This document shows, one piece after another, positions 43,659 through 53,080 of a DNA stretch of 64,000 bases. Positions within the stretch are counted from its first letter, which is position 1. Each line of letters starts with the position of its first letter. Made by a program: the position numbers and the translations under genes. Location of the stretch: NCBI RefSeq assembly GCF_042854845.1, contig NZ_AP031499.1, positions 124,001 through 188,000 on the forward strand. Reading direction: 5' to 3'. Under the pieces are notes generated by a model that did not search any database, was not told the origin of the DNA, and saw nothing but the letters and a program-made list of their open reading frames with translations. Origin of the DNA: Maricurvus nonylphenolicus. GTDB lineage: Bacteria; Pseudomonadota; Gammaproteobacteria; Pseudomonadales; Cellvibrionaceae.

Positions 43659-43801
43659 ACGATTCTAATCTACGATAGTCGTGGTGCATTTGAGGGGTCG
43701 GTTGCGACTGGGATGGCGTAACTTCCCTTAATTTAAAATTGAATATTTTGGCAGTGTAAACAAAGATTGAAAAACGAATCTTTTATAAAAATGGGATTGA
43801 C

Positions 43802-44164
43802 ATGAGTGTGCTTACGATAGAAATATTCGATGATATTGCGCTTGCCGTGAGTATCGCTGGAAGCGTGATCATTATTTGGAGTGTTCTGATTACGATTGTG
43901 AGATTCTCCTGGGCAGAGTTCTCGAAATTTAGGGAAAAAAATACCACTCACCACGATATGGAGAATATCCGAATAAGTTTCGGTGGGTACTTACTTTTCG
44001 GTTTGGATTTTATGCTGGCGGCGGACATTATTCATACGATACATAACCCGGAGCTAAAGGAACTCTATGTTCTTGCGTTAATAGTTGCTATTCGTTCAGT
44101 GATTAGCTTTTTTCTCACAAAGGAAATTCAAGAGTCTAAGGCTGTCGGAAAAGGAAAGGTCTAG
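43802..44164 (+). CDS. DUF1622 family membrane protein, 120 aa
   Basis: Three hydrophobic segments (ALAVSIAGSVIIIWSVL, SFGGYLLFGLDFMLAADII and LYVLALIVAIRSVISFFL) match DUF1622, where the sequence LxxGLxFxxAADII is typical. Function is unknown. It lies alone between the redox trio and gdhA with its own ribosome site; a basic tail (ESKAVGKGKV) is likely cytoplasmic. Confidence 0.75.
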   Translation: MSVLTIEIFDDIALAVSIAGSVIIIWSVLITIVRFSWAEFSKFREKNTTHHDMENIRISFGGYLLFGLDFMLAADIIHTIHNPELKELYVLALIVAIRSVISFFLTKEIQESKAVGKGKV

Positions 44165-44420
44165 CGAAAATTCTTTAGAATATGTTACACAATCTCTGTT
44201 TGCCCCGGTGCTTAATCTAACCGGTTTGCTGCACGTAGGCCGAAAGTAGCAGGCCTTACGCCAGTTTAATATTAATGAGGCGGGTACTGTACAGCTAGTT
44301 AAATAACAATTGCTGAAATGTCACCCCTGGAGAAGATATTCCCGTCAGAAAAAGTTATTTAACCACTGTTTGAAAAGATATTCAGTAGTAAAGATCTATT
44401 AGCACACCAAGGAAATTACC

Positions 44421-45785
44421 ATGGCGTTTACAGATGAAAGAGTTAAAAATGAAATCGAATCATTTAACCAGGGCGTAGTTGAACGAAACCCGGCTGAGTA
44501 TGAGTTTCACCAAGCTGTTCGAGAATTCACGGAGTCAGTCATGCCTTTCGTGATGGATAATGAAGAATATGCTGATGGACACATCCTGCAACGCATGACA
44601 GAGCCTGATCGAATCGTAATATTTCGTGTTTGTTGGGAAAATGACGAGGGACATATCTGTTGCAACCGTGCCTGGCGAGTACAATTTAATAACGCCATTG
44701 GTCCTTATAAAGGAGGGCTGAGGTTTCATCCAGGTGTCACACAAAGCATTTTAAAGTTTTTGGGATTTGAGCAAGTTTACAAGAATGCACTAACGGGGCT
44801 GCCAATGGGCGGCGCGAAGGGTGGGAGTAATTTTGACCCCAAAGGTAAGAGTGACAGAGAGGTGATGAGATTTTGTCAGTCGCTTATGACTGAGTTATCG
44901 CGACATATCGGCGAAGACACCGATATACCAGCGGGAGATATTGGTGTCGGCGCGAGAGAGATTAGCTATCTATTCGGACAATACAAAAGACTAAATAATC
45001 GTTTTGTCGGAACCTTGACAGGTAAAGGACTCTCTTTTGGTGGAAGCTTAATTCGATCCGAGGCAACCGGCTACGGTGTCGTGTATTTTACTAAACAGAT
45101 GCTTGCGCATCATGACATTCAACTGGATGGGAAAAGTGCTGTTATATCCGGATCAGGAAATGTTGCCTTGTTTTGTGCAGAAAAACTGTTAGATGAAGGC
45201 GTAAAAGTATTGGCGCTTTCGGATTCGAGTGGATTTATTCATGATCCTGATGGCATTGATAGTGAAAAATTACATTGGCTAAGAGAGTTAAAGTTTGTCA
45301 TGCGAGGTCGTATTAGTGAATACGTTGATAGATACCCCTCAGCCGATTTTTTTCCTGATCAACGTCCCTGGGTTATCAAAGCTGATTTGGCTTTCCCTTG
45401 TGCCACTCAAAATGAGTTAGATATAAATGATGCTAAAGCTTTGATAGACAATGGTGTGATAGCTCTGGCTGAAGGCGCCAACATGCCGACGACATTAGAA
45501 GCTGTCAGGCTATTTCAAGACAATGAAATTCTATTTGCGCCTGCAAAAGCAGCAAATGCTGGAGGAGTCGCTGTGTCAGGGCTGGAGCAAAGCCAGAATG
45601 CAATCAGGCTTGCCTGGACAAGAGAAGAAGTCGATGAAAAGTTAAAGCAAATTATGAAGCATATACACAGTCAGTGCCTACAGTATGGGAACGGTAGCGA
45701 TGGAAAGATCAGCTATGTAGATGGCGCTAATATCGCGGGTTTTGTAAAAGCCGCAGATGCAATGCTGGCATACGGAATAGCATAA
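44421..45785 (+). CDS. gdhA: NADP-specific glutamate dehydrogenase
   Basis: 454 residues, the usual length of the hexameric bacterial enzyme that aminates 2-oxoglutarate to glutamate. The substrate Lys lies in GLPMGGAKGGSNFDPKGKSD, the Rossmann site is VISGSGNVALFCAEKLLDE, and AKAANAGGVAVSGLEQSQNA is conserved. The start has AAGGA 10 nt upstream. It is not part of the metal system; being inside an island it may be a passenger gene or flanking chromosome. Confidence 0.93.
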   Translation: MAFTDERVKNEIESFNQGVVERNPAEYEFHQAVREFTESVMPFVMDNEEYADGHILQRMTEPDRIVIFRVCWENDEGHICCNRAWRVQFNNAIGPYKGGLRFHPGVTQSILKFLGFEQVYKNALTGLPMGGAKGGSNFDPKGKSDREVMRFCQSLMTELSRHIGEDTDIPAGDIGVGAREISYLFGQYKRLNNRFVGTLTGKGLSFGGSLIRSEATGYGVVYFTKQMLAHHDIQLDGKSAVISGSGNVALFCAEKLLDEGVKVLALSDSSGFIHDPDGIDSEKLHWLRELKFVMRGRISEYVDRYPSADFFPDQRPWVIKADLAFPCATQNELDINDAKALIDNGVIALAEGANMPTTLEAVRLFQDNEILFAPAKAANAGGVAVSGLEQSQNAIRLAWTREEVDEKLKQIMKHIHSQCLQYGNGSDGKISYVDGANIAGFVKAADAMLAYGIA

Positions 45786-46329
45786 ACAGAGGTTTTCGAC
45801 TATCGCTGTAGGTTACTGCCAGCCGTTTAAGGCGACATGTCTGGCAGATAAATCCACTCAGCAATTAAACAGAAAACTGGAAGGGAGTCAGCATCGATGA
45901 ACATCAACATCAGATGTACAAGCAATGTAGACATCCCCCTCCTGGCCTGGGTCATGTATACGGCTTCGCTCTAGACGCCCCTGGAGAGCGGTATTGGGCG
46001 AATCAGAACAAGGAATCTGCGTTTTACTTGAAAGGGTAGCCAGATCATCACAGACGCACTGGTGTCATTTATCCTAGTTTTGGGTTGCCGAGGTTGGCAG
46101 AAACCAGCTGCAGCCCTTTGTGGGTTCACCCCGGCAACAGAAAGGCCAAAGGTTTTGGACAATGCCGTGCCCTGGGTTACAGTGAAAGTAAAATCGCTGG
46201 GATCAGCGTTTGATCAAGTTGTTGAAGTGCTGTAAGCGGATTATCCCGATCTTTTGGTGATCGTCTAAGTCTAGAAAATTCTTAAGGACAAAAAATAGTT
46301 AGTCCATATTGGTTAGGAGACAAGGTTAA
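45786..46329. other. Intergenic region with a possible short coding relic
   Basis: No convincing gene fills this 544-bp gap. One plus-strand frame at about 45868-46039 is open for 57 codons and reads EHQHQMYKQCRHPPPGLGHV, which looks protein-like but has no start with a ribosome site. The right part is AT-rich and holds GGTTAGGAGACAAGG before the methyltransferase. Confidence 0.35.
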
Positions 46330-46590
46330 ATGAGCAAGAGCGATCTACCTGATGACTACGTGCCAGCATTAAGGTTTTCATGGCTTACTGCTATTTATGA
46401 CCCTGTTGTTAGGTGGACAACTAGGGAGTCCACCGTCAAAAACGCATTGATAGAGCAGGCTGAATTAAAGGAGGGTATGTCCGTACTCGATCTTGCATCT
46501 GGTACCGGTACTCTAGCCATAATCATCAAGAGAAAGTTTCCAGGTATTGATGTGGTGGGTGTAGATGGTGACGCCAAAATACTTCAAATT
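46330..46590 (+). pseudogene. SAM-dependent methyltransferase, 5' part, split by transposons
   Basis: The N-terminal 87 codons are intact and carry the class I methyltransferase motif I (VLDLASGTGTLAIIIKRKF) and the acidic motif II (VVGVDGD). The frame continues correctly in the segment from 56324 (AKILQI joins AQAKADSANLK) after removal of the three Tn3-family units and one 5-bp target copy. The repaired protein is about 226 residues, UbiE-like in general form. The first ATG has AGGAGACAAGG before it. As it stands, the gene is inactivated. Confidence 0.85.
46586..46590 (+). repeat. 5-bp target duplication, left copy (AAATT)
   Basis: AAATT directly precedes the GGGGT end of the first Tn3-family unit; the same five bases follow the last unit at 56319-56323. 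Tn3-family transposases make 5-bp duplications, so the whole array is bounded by one insertion event. Confidence 0.9.
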
Positions 46591-49500
46591 GGGGTGCTGG
46601 GGATTTTCCCTCGTAAACAGACAAAATCTTCTAGAGCCGCCGCTATTAGCGGGCTTCCAGGAGGTATTACTTTTCCCGAACCGGTAAATATCCCTCGATT
46701 GAGCACATAAGCTCCTCCAGAGCTGGTAGTTTTTCACTCAATTCGAAGGTATAGATACCCTTTAAGTTGATGTTATACCAAGCAACTGGGGATGCCTGTT
46801 TGACGATCTGTACCCGCTTGTTGTCTCCCTGATATTCGAAGCTCGTGAGTAACTGGCTGAGTATGCTGGAGTTAAAGTAGATGATGGCGTTGGTGACCAA
46901 GCGGGCGCACTCATTCCATAGCTGGATCTCTTCATCAGAACTCCCACGGAACTGATCCCCATTGACGTTGCTGATAGCTCGACGCAGCTGGTGATAGGCC
47001 TCCCCCCGGTTCAGGGCTCGCTGAACGTAGTTCCGCAGACTTACATCATCGATGTAGTTCAGCAGGTAATTTGCTTTTACCAGGCGATTGAACTCGGTCA
47101 GCGCCTCCAGCAAGGGATGGTTTTTCTTGTAACCTGAGAGTTTCCGAACCAACGTGGCTTGTGTGGTCTTTCGTTCTTTGAGCGACACAGCAATGCGCTG
47201 GATAGTATCCCAGTGTTGCATGATACGCTTGGTTTTGATGGCCTTTTTCAGGTGTAGCTGGATTCTCTGATCCTTATCTTCTTTCACATCGAACATCTCA
47301 TTAATGACTCGACCAACCTGCGCGTAACGCGGCGCAAAGCTATATCCAAATAGGTCCAGTAGAGCGAAGTTGACATGATTAACCCCATGGGTATCCGTTG
47401 AGAGTACGTCCGGGGTGATCTCCGAGCTGTTATTCATCAACAAGTCAAAGATGTAGTGGGATTCGTGTTCATTCGCGCCGATCACCCGGGCATTGATGGC
47501 GGTATGGTTGGCAATTAAGCTCATGGCCGAGACGCCTTTCTGAGTACCGAAGTACTTCGAAGAGTAGCGCGTTTTGAAGGTCTCTCTCCGTGCCTCGAAC
47601 TTTTGGCCATCGGCACTGGCGTGGATAACATCCTCTTGAATGTTGTAATGCTTGAAAATGGGCAGCTTTGCCGTTGCGTTGTTGATGGTGTCGTTGGCTG
47701 CATTCAGGCTATCCAGTCGCAGATAGTTTGCCTGAATGGTGCTGAGCTGGTCATAGGTTCGATCGGAGACTTGTGCCATACCGTAGATCCCTTGGTTAGT
47801 CGCATTTCCCACCAGAATCGCCAACAGGTCATATTCATGGACTCTGCTCTTGGGCTGCGAGCCCAGCACATGTTCAAAACAGTCAATGAACCGGGTGTCG
47901 CGATCCACCATACGCAAAACGTCGGCAACGCCCGTTGTCGGTATTTGCTGAAAGAAGGGGTTGTTGACCAGGTACTTTTTACTTGCCGTCGGCAACCGCC
48001 ATAGGCGCTTACCCTTGGGATTACGTAGGATAATATTTCGGTTATCGTCTCGTTCTAGATATTCACTGACCTCATACAAACGGATCTCCAGATCCCTGGA
48101 CATTTGCTCAATCAACTTGTTCGGTTCGGCGGACAACTTAGGTAGCTTAGTTTGCTCCAACAACTTGCTCTTATCCCTTCGCCAACGTTCCCGACTCACC
48201 AGATCAGCATCCAAGCTCCTGTATTTAATGATATTAGGCAAGGTCAGCTGGCCATTCAACCGATCGGGGATCTGCAGATACAGGTACCACTCGTAGCGAC
48301 CTTGGTTAAAATTTCCGTCCTCGTCCTGCAAAAACGATAATTGTTTCTTGGGGGGAAGCCGGCAGTCTATATTTTCCTCTGAGATGATTCTATGTACTGA
48401 GAGCTCAAGCTGGGCTTGACCCAGCGCTGCCGCTAGGCGGATAGTTCCCTCGCTGCCTTCAAAGTGCAGACAAACAAACAGCTGTCGAAGCAACCCTTCC
48501 CTCAAGCTATCTCTCTGGTCATAATATTGCCACATAGCTTCCTCAACAGAACGCTTTTGTTCATTAAGGAACAGACATACAGATTCCAGTTCTTTAGCCG
48601 CAAGCAACTTCAGAGCCTGCTGCTTTACCGCCCCAAACGGTTGCGCTTGATCGATACGATCATCAATGAACAGATGAAGAACTTCCGCTGCCTTGCTGAC
48701 GTTTTTAGCGGCGTTTTGCCAGTCTTGGTAAACCGATTCCTGTGCGTAGGCCTTGGCTTTTTGTTTTATCTGTCGAACATGATGAACAAAACCATCGGCA
48801 ATGCGCTCCAATGCCTGTACCCAGCGGGTTTGCAGATAACACAACAGATAAAGCCGTTGATTGCCAGTAGATTGGCGCTGTAGCTTGGCACCGTAGTAAT
48901 TCACCCGCTCAGCAAAGTGTTGCTGATTCTTCGAGGACAGAGATAACGCGCTCAACACCTCATTAACTTCCGGTATCCATGGTTGGATATAGGAATGCAC
49001 TGCAAGTTCTTTCTCCAGCTCATTCCTCGTGAAGTTTCTGGCAGATTGACGCAACTGCCGCAGGGTTAATGTGTTATTTCCATTAACAAGTTCAGATAGC
49101 ATCACTGCCAAATCCGCAGATATAAGATCCTCAAGTTGACGGGCAAACTGATCGTTTGTGACACTCACAACATCACTGATTAAGTCCTGCAGCACGGTGT
49201 ACCCAGGGATGGCGATTTTTTGTGCTGACAAGTATTCTATAGCCCTATCGAATAGAGCTCTCGGTTGACCCCATGCCCGTGCATGCTCATTAAGATCCTT
49301 TGCCAACGCCGAACTATGATTGTTGTTGAGCCAGCGCTGATGGCCCGTCAATTTGAAGATGCGTTGGTAAATCCGAATACGGGCTTTCTGAGTAAGATTG
49401 AAGGGTCGGAAACCAGGGCCTGGGAGGACTTCGGAGCACACATACTTGAGGTCCTGCTTAATTTGATGATAGCCGGTGCTCAACATGATGGGCTTTACTT

Positions 49501-49828
49501 TGAAGTAGCCCAGCAGTAAAACAAACATGCACCTGTGATCCCGCTTACGGATTCTGTTGCATTCAGCTAATTCGGCGTCATTGAGAGTGAAGAAGAAACG
49601 TTGATCATTCGAACTTAGAATGGGAGGGCCGAACAGCTCGGTACTCTCGGTCTTGGTCAGGATTTTGATACGTTTTTCGGTGGCCATTATCAATGCTCAA
49701 AGCCAGCGATTTTAGCCAAAATACTCCACAACAATAAGAAAATTGAAAGTAACCCCCTCTGAGAGGCCAGGAATGGCGGAGGCTCCAGAGGCTTTTGTCC
49801 GTTTACGAGGGAAAAACCCTAGTACCCC
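46591..49828 (-). mobile_element. Tn3-family element, unit 1 (tnpA only)
   Basis: A 3238-bp unit with inverted ends GGGGTGCTGGGG and GGGGTACTAGGG (the latter read from the right end). The ends share the perfect core TTTTCCCTCGTAAAC, and the similarity continues imperfectly for about 50 bp, longer than the common 38 bp. It encodes one transposase and no resolvase or passenger gene, like IS1071-type elements. It is followed by a 7-bp spacer and an identical second unit. Confidence 0.93.
46667..49693 (-). CDS. tnpA: Tn3-family transposase, unit 1
   Basis: A 1008-residue Tn3-type DDE transposase, of full length for the family. Typical blocks are SADGQKFEARRETF (first catalytic Asp), DVLSTDTHGVNHVNFALLD (second Asp) and WNECARLVTNAIIYFNSSIL (catalytic Glu), with the DUF4158-like N-terminus ending before residue 200. 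The enzyme joins the 38-bp class of ends to a new target by replicative transposition and normally leaves a cointegrate for a resolvase to separate. No resolvase is encoded here. The protein is the same in all three units, so each is probably active. Confidence 0.95.
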   Translation of the reverse strand: MIMATEKRIKILTKTESTELFGPPILSSNDQRFFFTLNDAELAECNRIRKRDHRCMFVLLLGYFKVKPIMLSTGYHQIKQDLKYVCSEVLPGPGFRPFNLTQKARIRIYQRIFKLTGHQRWLNNNHSSALAKDLNEHARAWGQPRALFDRAIEYLSAQKIAIPGYTVLQDLISDVVSVTNDQFARQLEDLISADLAVMLSELVNGNNTLTLRQLRQSARNFTRNELEKELAVHSYIQPWIPEVNEVLSALSLSSKNQQHFAERVNYYGAKLQRQSTGNQRLYLLCYLQTRWVQALERIADGFVHHVRQIKQKAKAYAQESVYQDWQNAAKNVSKAAEVLHLFIDDRIDQAQPFGAVKQQALKLLAAKELESVCLFLNEQKRSVEEAMWQYYDQRDSLREGLLRQLFVCLHFEGSEGTIRLAAALGQAQLELSVHRIISEENIDCRLPPKKQLSFLQDEDGNFNQGRYEWYLYLQIPDRLNGQLTLPNIIKYRSLDADLVSRERWRRDKSKLLEQTKLPKLSAEPNKLIEQMSRDLEIRLYEVSEYLERDDNRNIILRNPKGKRLWRLPTASKKYLVNNPFFQQIPTTGVADVLRMVDRDTRFIDCFEHVLGSQPKSRVHEYDLLAILVGNATNQGIYGMAQVSDRTYDQLSTIQANYLRLDSLNAANDTINNATAKLPIFKHYNIQEDVIHASADGQKFEARRETFKTRYSSKYFGTQKGVSAMSLIANHTAINARVIGANEHESHYIFDLLMNNSSEITPDVLSTDTHGVNHVNFALLDLFGYSFAPRYAQVGRVINEMFDVKEDKDQRIQLHLKKAIKTKRIMQHWDTIQRIAVSLKERKTTQATLVRKLSGYKKNHPLLEALTEFNRLVKANYLLNYIDDVSLRNYVQRALNRGEAYHQLRRAISNVNGDQFRGSSDEEIQLWNECARLVTNAIIYFNSSILSQLLTSFEYQGDNKRVQIVKQASPVAWYNINLKGIYTFELSEKLPALEELMCSIEGYLPVREK

Positions 49829-49835
49829 ACTTTTA
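49829..49835 (+). other. 7-bp junction between Tn3-family units 1 and 2
   Basis: ACTTTTA lies between the right end of unit 1 and the left end of unit 2. The same seven bases lie between units 2 and 3 at 53074-53080. They do not match the outer AAATT duplication. Confidence 0.9.
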
Positions 49836-52800
49836 GGGGTGCTGGGGATTTTCCCTCGTAAACAGACAAAATCTTCTAGAGCCGCCGCTATTAGCGGGCT
49901 TCCAGGAGGTATTACTTTTCCCGAACCGGTAAATATCCCTCGATTGAGCACATAAGCTCCTCCAGAGCTGGTAGTTTTTCACTCAATTCGAAGGTATAGA
50001 TACCCTTTAAGTTGATGTTATACCAAGCAACTGGGGATGCCTGTTTGACGATCTGTACCCGCTTGTTGTCTCCCTGATATTCGAAGCTCGTGAGTAACTG
50101 GCTGAGTATGCTGGAGTTAAAGTAGATGATGGCGTTGGTGACCAAGCGGGCGCACTCATTCCATAGCTGGATCTCTTCATCAGAACTCCCACGGAACTGA
50201 TCCCCATTGACGTTGCTGATAGCTCGACGCAGCTGGTGATAGGCCTCCCCCCGGTTCAGGGCTCGCTGAACGTAGTTCCGCAGACTTACATCATCGATGT
50301 AGTTCAGCAGGTAATTTGCTTTTACCAGGCGATTGAACTCGGTCAGCGCCTCCAGCAAGGGATGGTTTTTCTTGTAACCTGAGAGTTTCCGAACCAACGT
50401 GGCTTGTGTGGTCTTTCGTTCTTTGAGCGACACAGCAATGCGCTGGATAGTATCCCAGTGTTGCATGATACGCTTGGTTTTGATGGCCTTTTTCAGGTGT
50501 AGCTGGATTCTCTGATCCTTATCTTCTTTCACATCGAACATCTCATTAATGACTCGACCAACCTGCGCGTAACGCGGCGCAAAGCTATATCCAAATAGGT
50601 CCAGTAGAGCGAAGTTGACATGATTAACCCCATGGGTATCCGTTGAGAGTACGTCCGGGGTGATCTCCGAGCTGTTATTCATCAACAAGTCAAAGATGTA
50701 GTGGGATTCGTGTTCATTCGCGCCGATCACCCGGGCATTGATGGCGGTATGGTTGGCAATTAAGCTCATGGCCGAGACGCCTTTCTGAGTACCGAAGTAC
50801 TTCGAAGAGTAGCGCGTTTTGAAGGTCTCTCTCCGTGCCTCGAACTTTTGGCCATCGGCACTGGCGTGGATAACATCCTCTTGAATGTTGTAATGCTTGA
50901 AAATGGGCAGCTTTGCCGTTGCGTTGTTGATGGTGTCGTTGGCTGCATTCAGGCTATCCAGTCGCAGATAGTTTGCCTGAATGGTGCTGAGCTGGTCATA
51001 GGTTCGATCGGAGACTTGTGCCATACCGTAGATCCCTTGGTTAGTCGCATTTCCCACCAGAATCGCCAACAGGTCATATTCATGGACTCTGCTCTTGGGC
51101 TGCGAGCCCAGCACATGTTCAAAACAGTCAATGAACCGGGTGTCGCGATCCACCATACGCAAAACGTCGGCAACGCCCGTTGTCGGTATTTGCTGAAAGA
51201 AGGGGTTGTTGACCAGGTACTTTTTACTTGCCGTCGGCAACCGCCATAGGCGCTTACCCTTGGGATTACGTAGGATAATATTTCGGTTATCGTCTCGTTC
51301 TAGATATTCACTGACCTCATACAAACGGATCTCCAGATCCCTGGACATTTGCTCAATCAACTTGTTCGGTTCGGCGGACAACTTAGGTAGCTTAGTTTGC
51401 TCCAACAACTTGCTCTTATCCCTTCGCCAACGTTCCCGACTCACCAGATCAGCATCCAAGCTCCTGTATTTAATGATATTAGGCAAGGTCAGCTGGCCAT
51501 TCAACCGATCGGGGATCTGCAGATACAGGTACCACTCGTAGCGACCTTGGTTAAAATTTCCGTCCTCGTCCTGCAAAAACGATAATTGTTTCTTGGGGGG
51601 AAGCCGGCAGTCTATATTTTCCTCTGAGATGATTCTATGTACTGAGAGCTCAAGCTGGGCTTGACCCAGCGCTGCCGCTAGGCGGATAGTTCCCTCGCTG
51701 CCTTCAAAGTGCAGACAAACAAACAGCTGTCGAAGCAACCCTTCCCTCAAGCTATCTCTCTGGTCATAATATTGCCACATAGCTTCCTCAACAGAACGCT
51801 TTTGTTCATTAAGGAACAGACATACAGATTCCAGTTCTTTAGCCGCAAGCAACTTCAGAGCCTGCTGCTTTACCGCCCCAAACGGTTGCGCTTGATCGAT
51901 ACGATCATCAATGAACAGATGAAGAACTTCCGCTGCCTTGCTGACGTTTTTAGCGGCGTTTTGCCAGTCTTGGTAAACCGATTCCTGTGCGTAGGCCTTG
52001 GCTTTTTGTTTTATCTGTCGAACATGATGAACAAAACCATCGGCAATGCGCTCCAATGCCTGTACCCAGCGGGTTTGCAGATAACACAACAGATAAAGCC
52101 GTTGATTGCCAGTAGATTGGCGCTGTAGCTTGGCACCGTAGTAATTCACCCGCTCAGCAAAGTGTTGCTGATTCTTCGAGGACAGAGATAACGCGCTCAA
52201 CACCTCATTAACTTCCGGTATCCATGGTTGGATATAGGAATGCACTGCAAGTTCTTTCTCCAGCTCATTCCTCGTGAAGTTTCTGGCAGATTGACGCAAC
52301 TGCCGCAGGGTTAATGTGTTATTTCCATTAACAAGTTCAGATAGCATCACTGCCAAATCCGCAGATATAAGATCCTCAAGTTGACGGGCAAACTGATCGT
52401 TTGTGACACTCACAACATCACTGATTAAGTCCTGCAGCACGGTGTACCCAGGGATGGCGATTTTTTGTGCTGACAAGTATTCTATAGCCCTATCGAATAG
52501 AGCTCTCGGTTGACCCCATGCCCGTGCATGCTCATTAAGATCCTTTGCCAACGCCGAACTATGATTGTTGTTGAGCCAGCGCTGATGGCCCGTCAATTTG
52601 AAGATGCGTTGGTAAATCCGAATACGGGCTTTCTGAGTAAGATTGAAGGGTCGGAAACCAGGGCCTGGGAGGACTTCGGAGCACACATACTTGAGGTCCT
52701 GCTTAATTTGATGATAGCCGGTGCTCAACATGATGGGCTTTACTTTGAAGTAGCCCAGCAGTAAAACAAACATGCACCTGTGATCCCGCTTACGGATTCT

Positions 52801-53073
52801 GTTGCATTCAGCTAATTCGGCGTCATTGAGAGTGAAGAAGAAACGTTGATCATTCGAACTTAGAATGGGAGGGCCGAACAGCTCGGTACTCTCGGTCTTG
52901 GTCAGGATTTTGATACGTTTTTCGGTGGCCATTATCAATGCTCAAAGCCAGCGATTTTAGCCAAAATACTCCACAACAATAAGAAAATTGAAAGTAACCC
53001 CCTCTGAGAGGCCAGGAATGGCGGAGGCTCCAGAGGCTTTTGTCCGTTTACGAGGGAAAAACCCTAGTACCCC
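49836..53073 (-). mobile_element. Tn3-family element, unit 2
   Basis: Identical in length and layout to unit 1, offset by 3245 bp. No base difference from unit 1 was noticed on reading, and all reading frames give the same proteins. Direct orientation matches units 1 and 3. Confidence 0.93.
49912..52938 (-). CDS. tnpA: Tn3-family transposase, unit 2
   Basis: Same 1008-residue protein as the unit 1 transposase, with the catalytic blocks SADGQKFEARRETF, STDTHG and WNECARLVTN in the same places. It begins ATG-ATA-ATG just inside the right inverted end, and its stop lies 76 bp from the left end. Because all three copies are the same, dosage of transposase should be high. No resolvase gene is seen in the unit. 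Confidence 0.95.
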   Translation of the reverse strand: MIMATEKRIKILTKTESTELFGPPILSSNDQRFFFTLNDAELAECNRIRKRDHRCMFVLLLGYFKVKPIMLSTGYHQIKQDLKYVCSEVLPGPGFRPFNLTQKARIRIYQRIFKLTGHQRWLNNNHSSALAKDLNEHARAWGQPRALFDRAIEYLSAQKIAIPGYTVLQDLISDVVSVTNDQFARQLEDLISADLAVMLSELVNGNNTLTLRQLRQSARNFTRNELEKELAVHSYIQPWIPEVNEVLSALSLSSKNQQHFAERVNYYGAKLQRQSTGNQRLYLLCYLQTRWVQALERIADGFVHHVRQIKQKAKAYAQESVYQDWQNAAKNVSKAAEVLHLFIDDRIDQAQPFGAVKQQALKLLAAKELESVCLFLNEQKRSVEEAMWQYYDQRDSLREGLLRQLFVCLHFEGSEGTIRLAAALGQAQLELSVHRIISEENIDCRLPPKKQLSFLQDEDGNFNQGRYEWYLYLQIPDRLNGQLTLPNIIKYRSLDADLVSRERWRRDKSKLLEQTKLPKLSAEPNKLIEQMSRDLEIRLYEVSEYLERDDNRNIILRNPKGKRLWRLPTASKKYLVNNPFFQQIPTTGVADVLRMVDRDTRFIDCFEHVLGSQPKSRVHEYDLLAILVGNATNQGIYGMAQVSDRTYDQLSTIQANYLRLDSLNAANDTINNATAKLPIFKHYNIQEDVIHASADGQKFEARRETFKTRYSSKYFGTQKGVSAMSLIANHTAINARVIGANEHESHYIFDLLMNNSSEITPDVLSTDTHGVNHVNFALLDLFGYSFAPRYAQVGRVINEMFDVKEDKDQRIQLHLKKAIKTKRIMQHWDTIQRIAVSLKERKTTQATLVRKLSGYKKNHPLLEALTEFNRLVKANYLLNYIDDVSLRNYVQRALNRGEAYHQLRRAISNVNGDQFRGSSDEEIQLWNECARLVTNAIIYFNSSILSQLLTSFEYQGDNKRVQIVKQASPVAWYNINLKGIYTFELSEKLPALEELMCSIEGYLPVREK

Positions 53074-53080
53074 ACTTTTA
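53074..53080 (+). other. 7-bp junction between Tn3-family units 2 and 3
   Basis: ACTTTTA again separates the ends of adjacent units, exactly as at 49829-49835. Identity of the two junctions points to a common origin by duplication of a whole repeat. Confidence 0.9.

Noticed and set aside
45971..46162. Minus-strand frame of 63 codons after gdhA
   Set aside because: No ribosome site and no recognisable product; the opposite strand is at least as protein-like.
47603..48004. Plus-strand frame inside the Tn3-family transposase (repeated in each unit)
   Set aside because: It mirrors the transposase codons and occurs only because the unit is repeated; no promoter or ribosome site.
49712..49955. 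Frames on both strands spanning the Tn3-family unit junction
   Set aside because: They cover inverted repeats and the 7-bp spacer, and exist only because of the symmetric ends.
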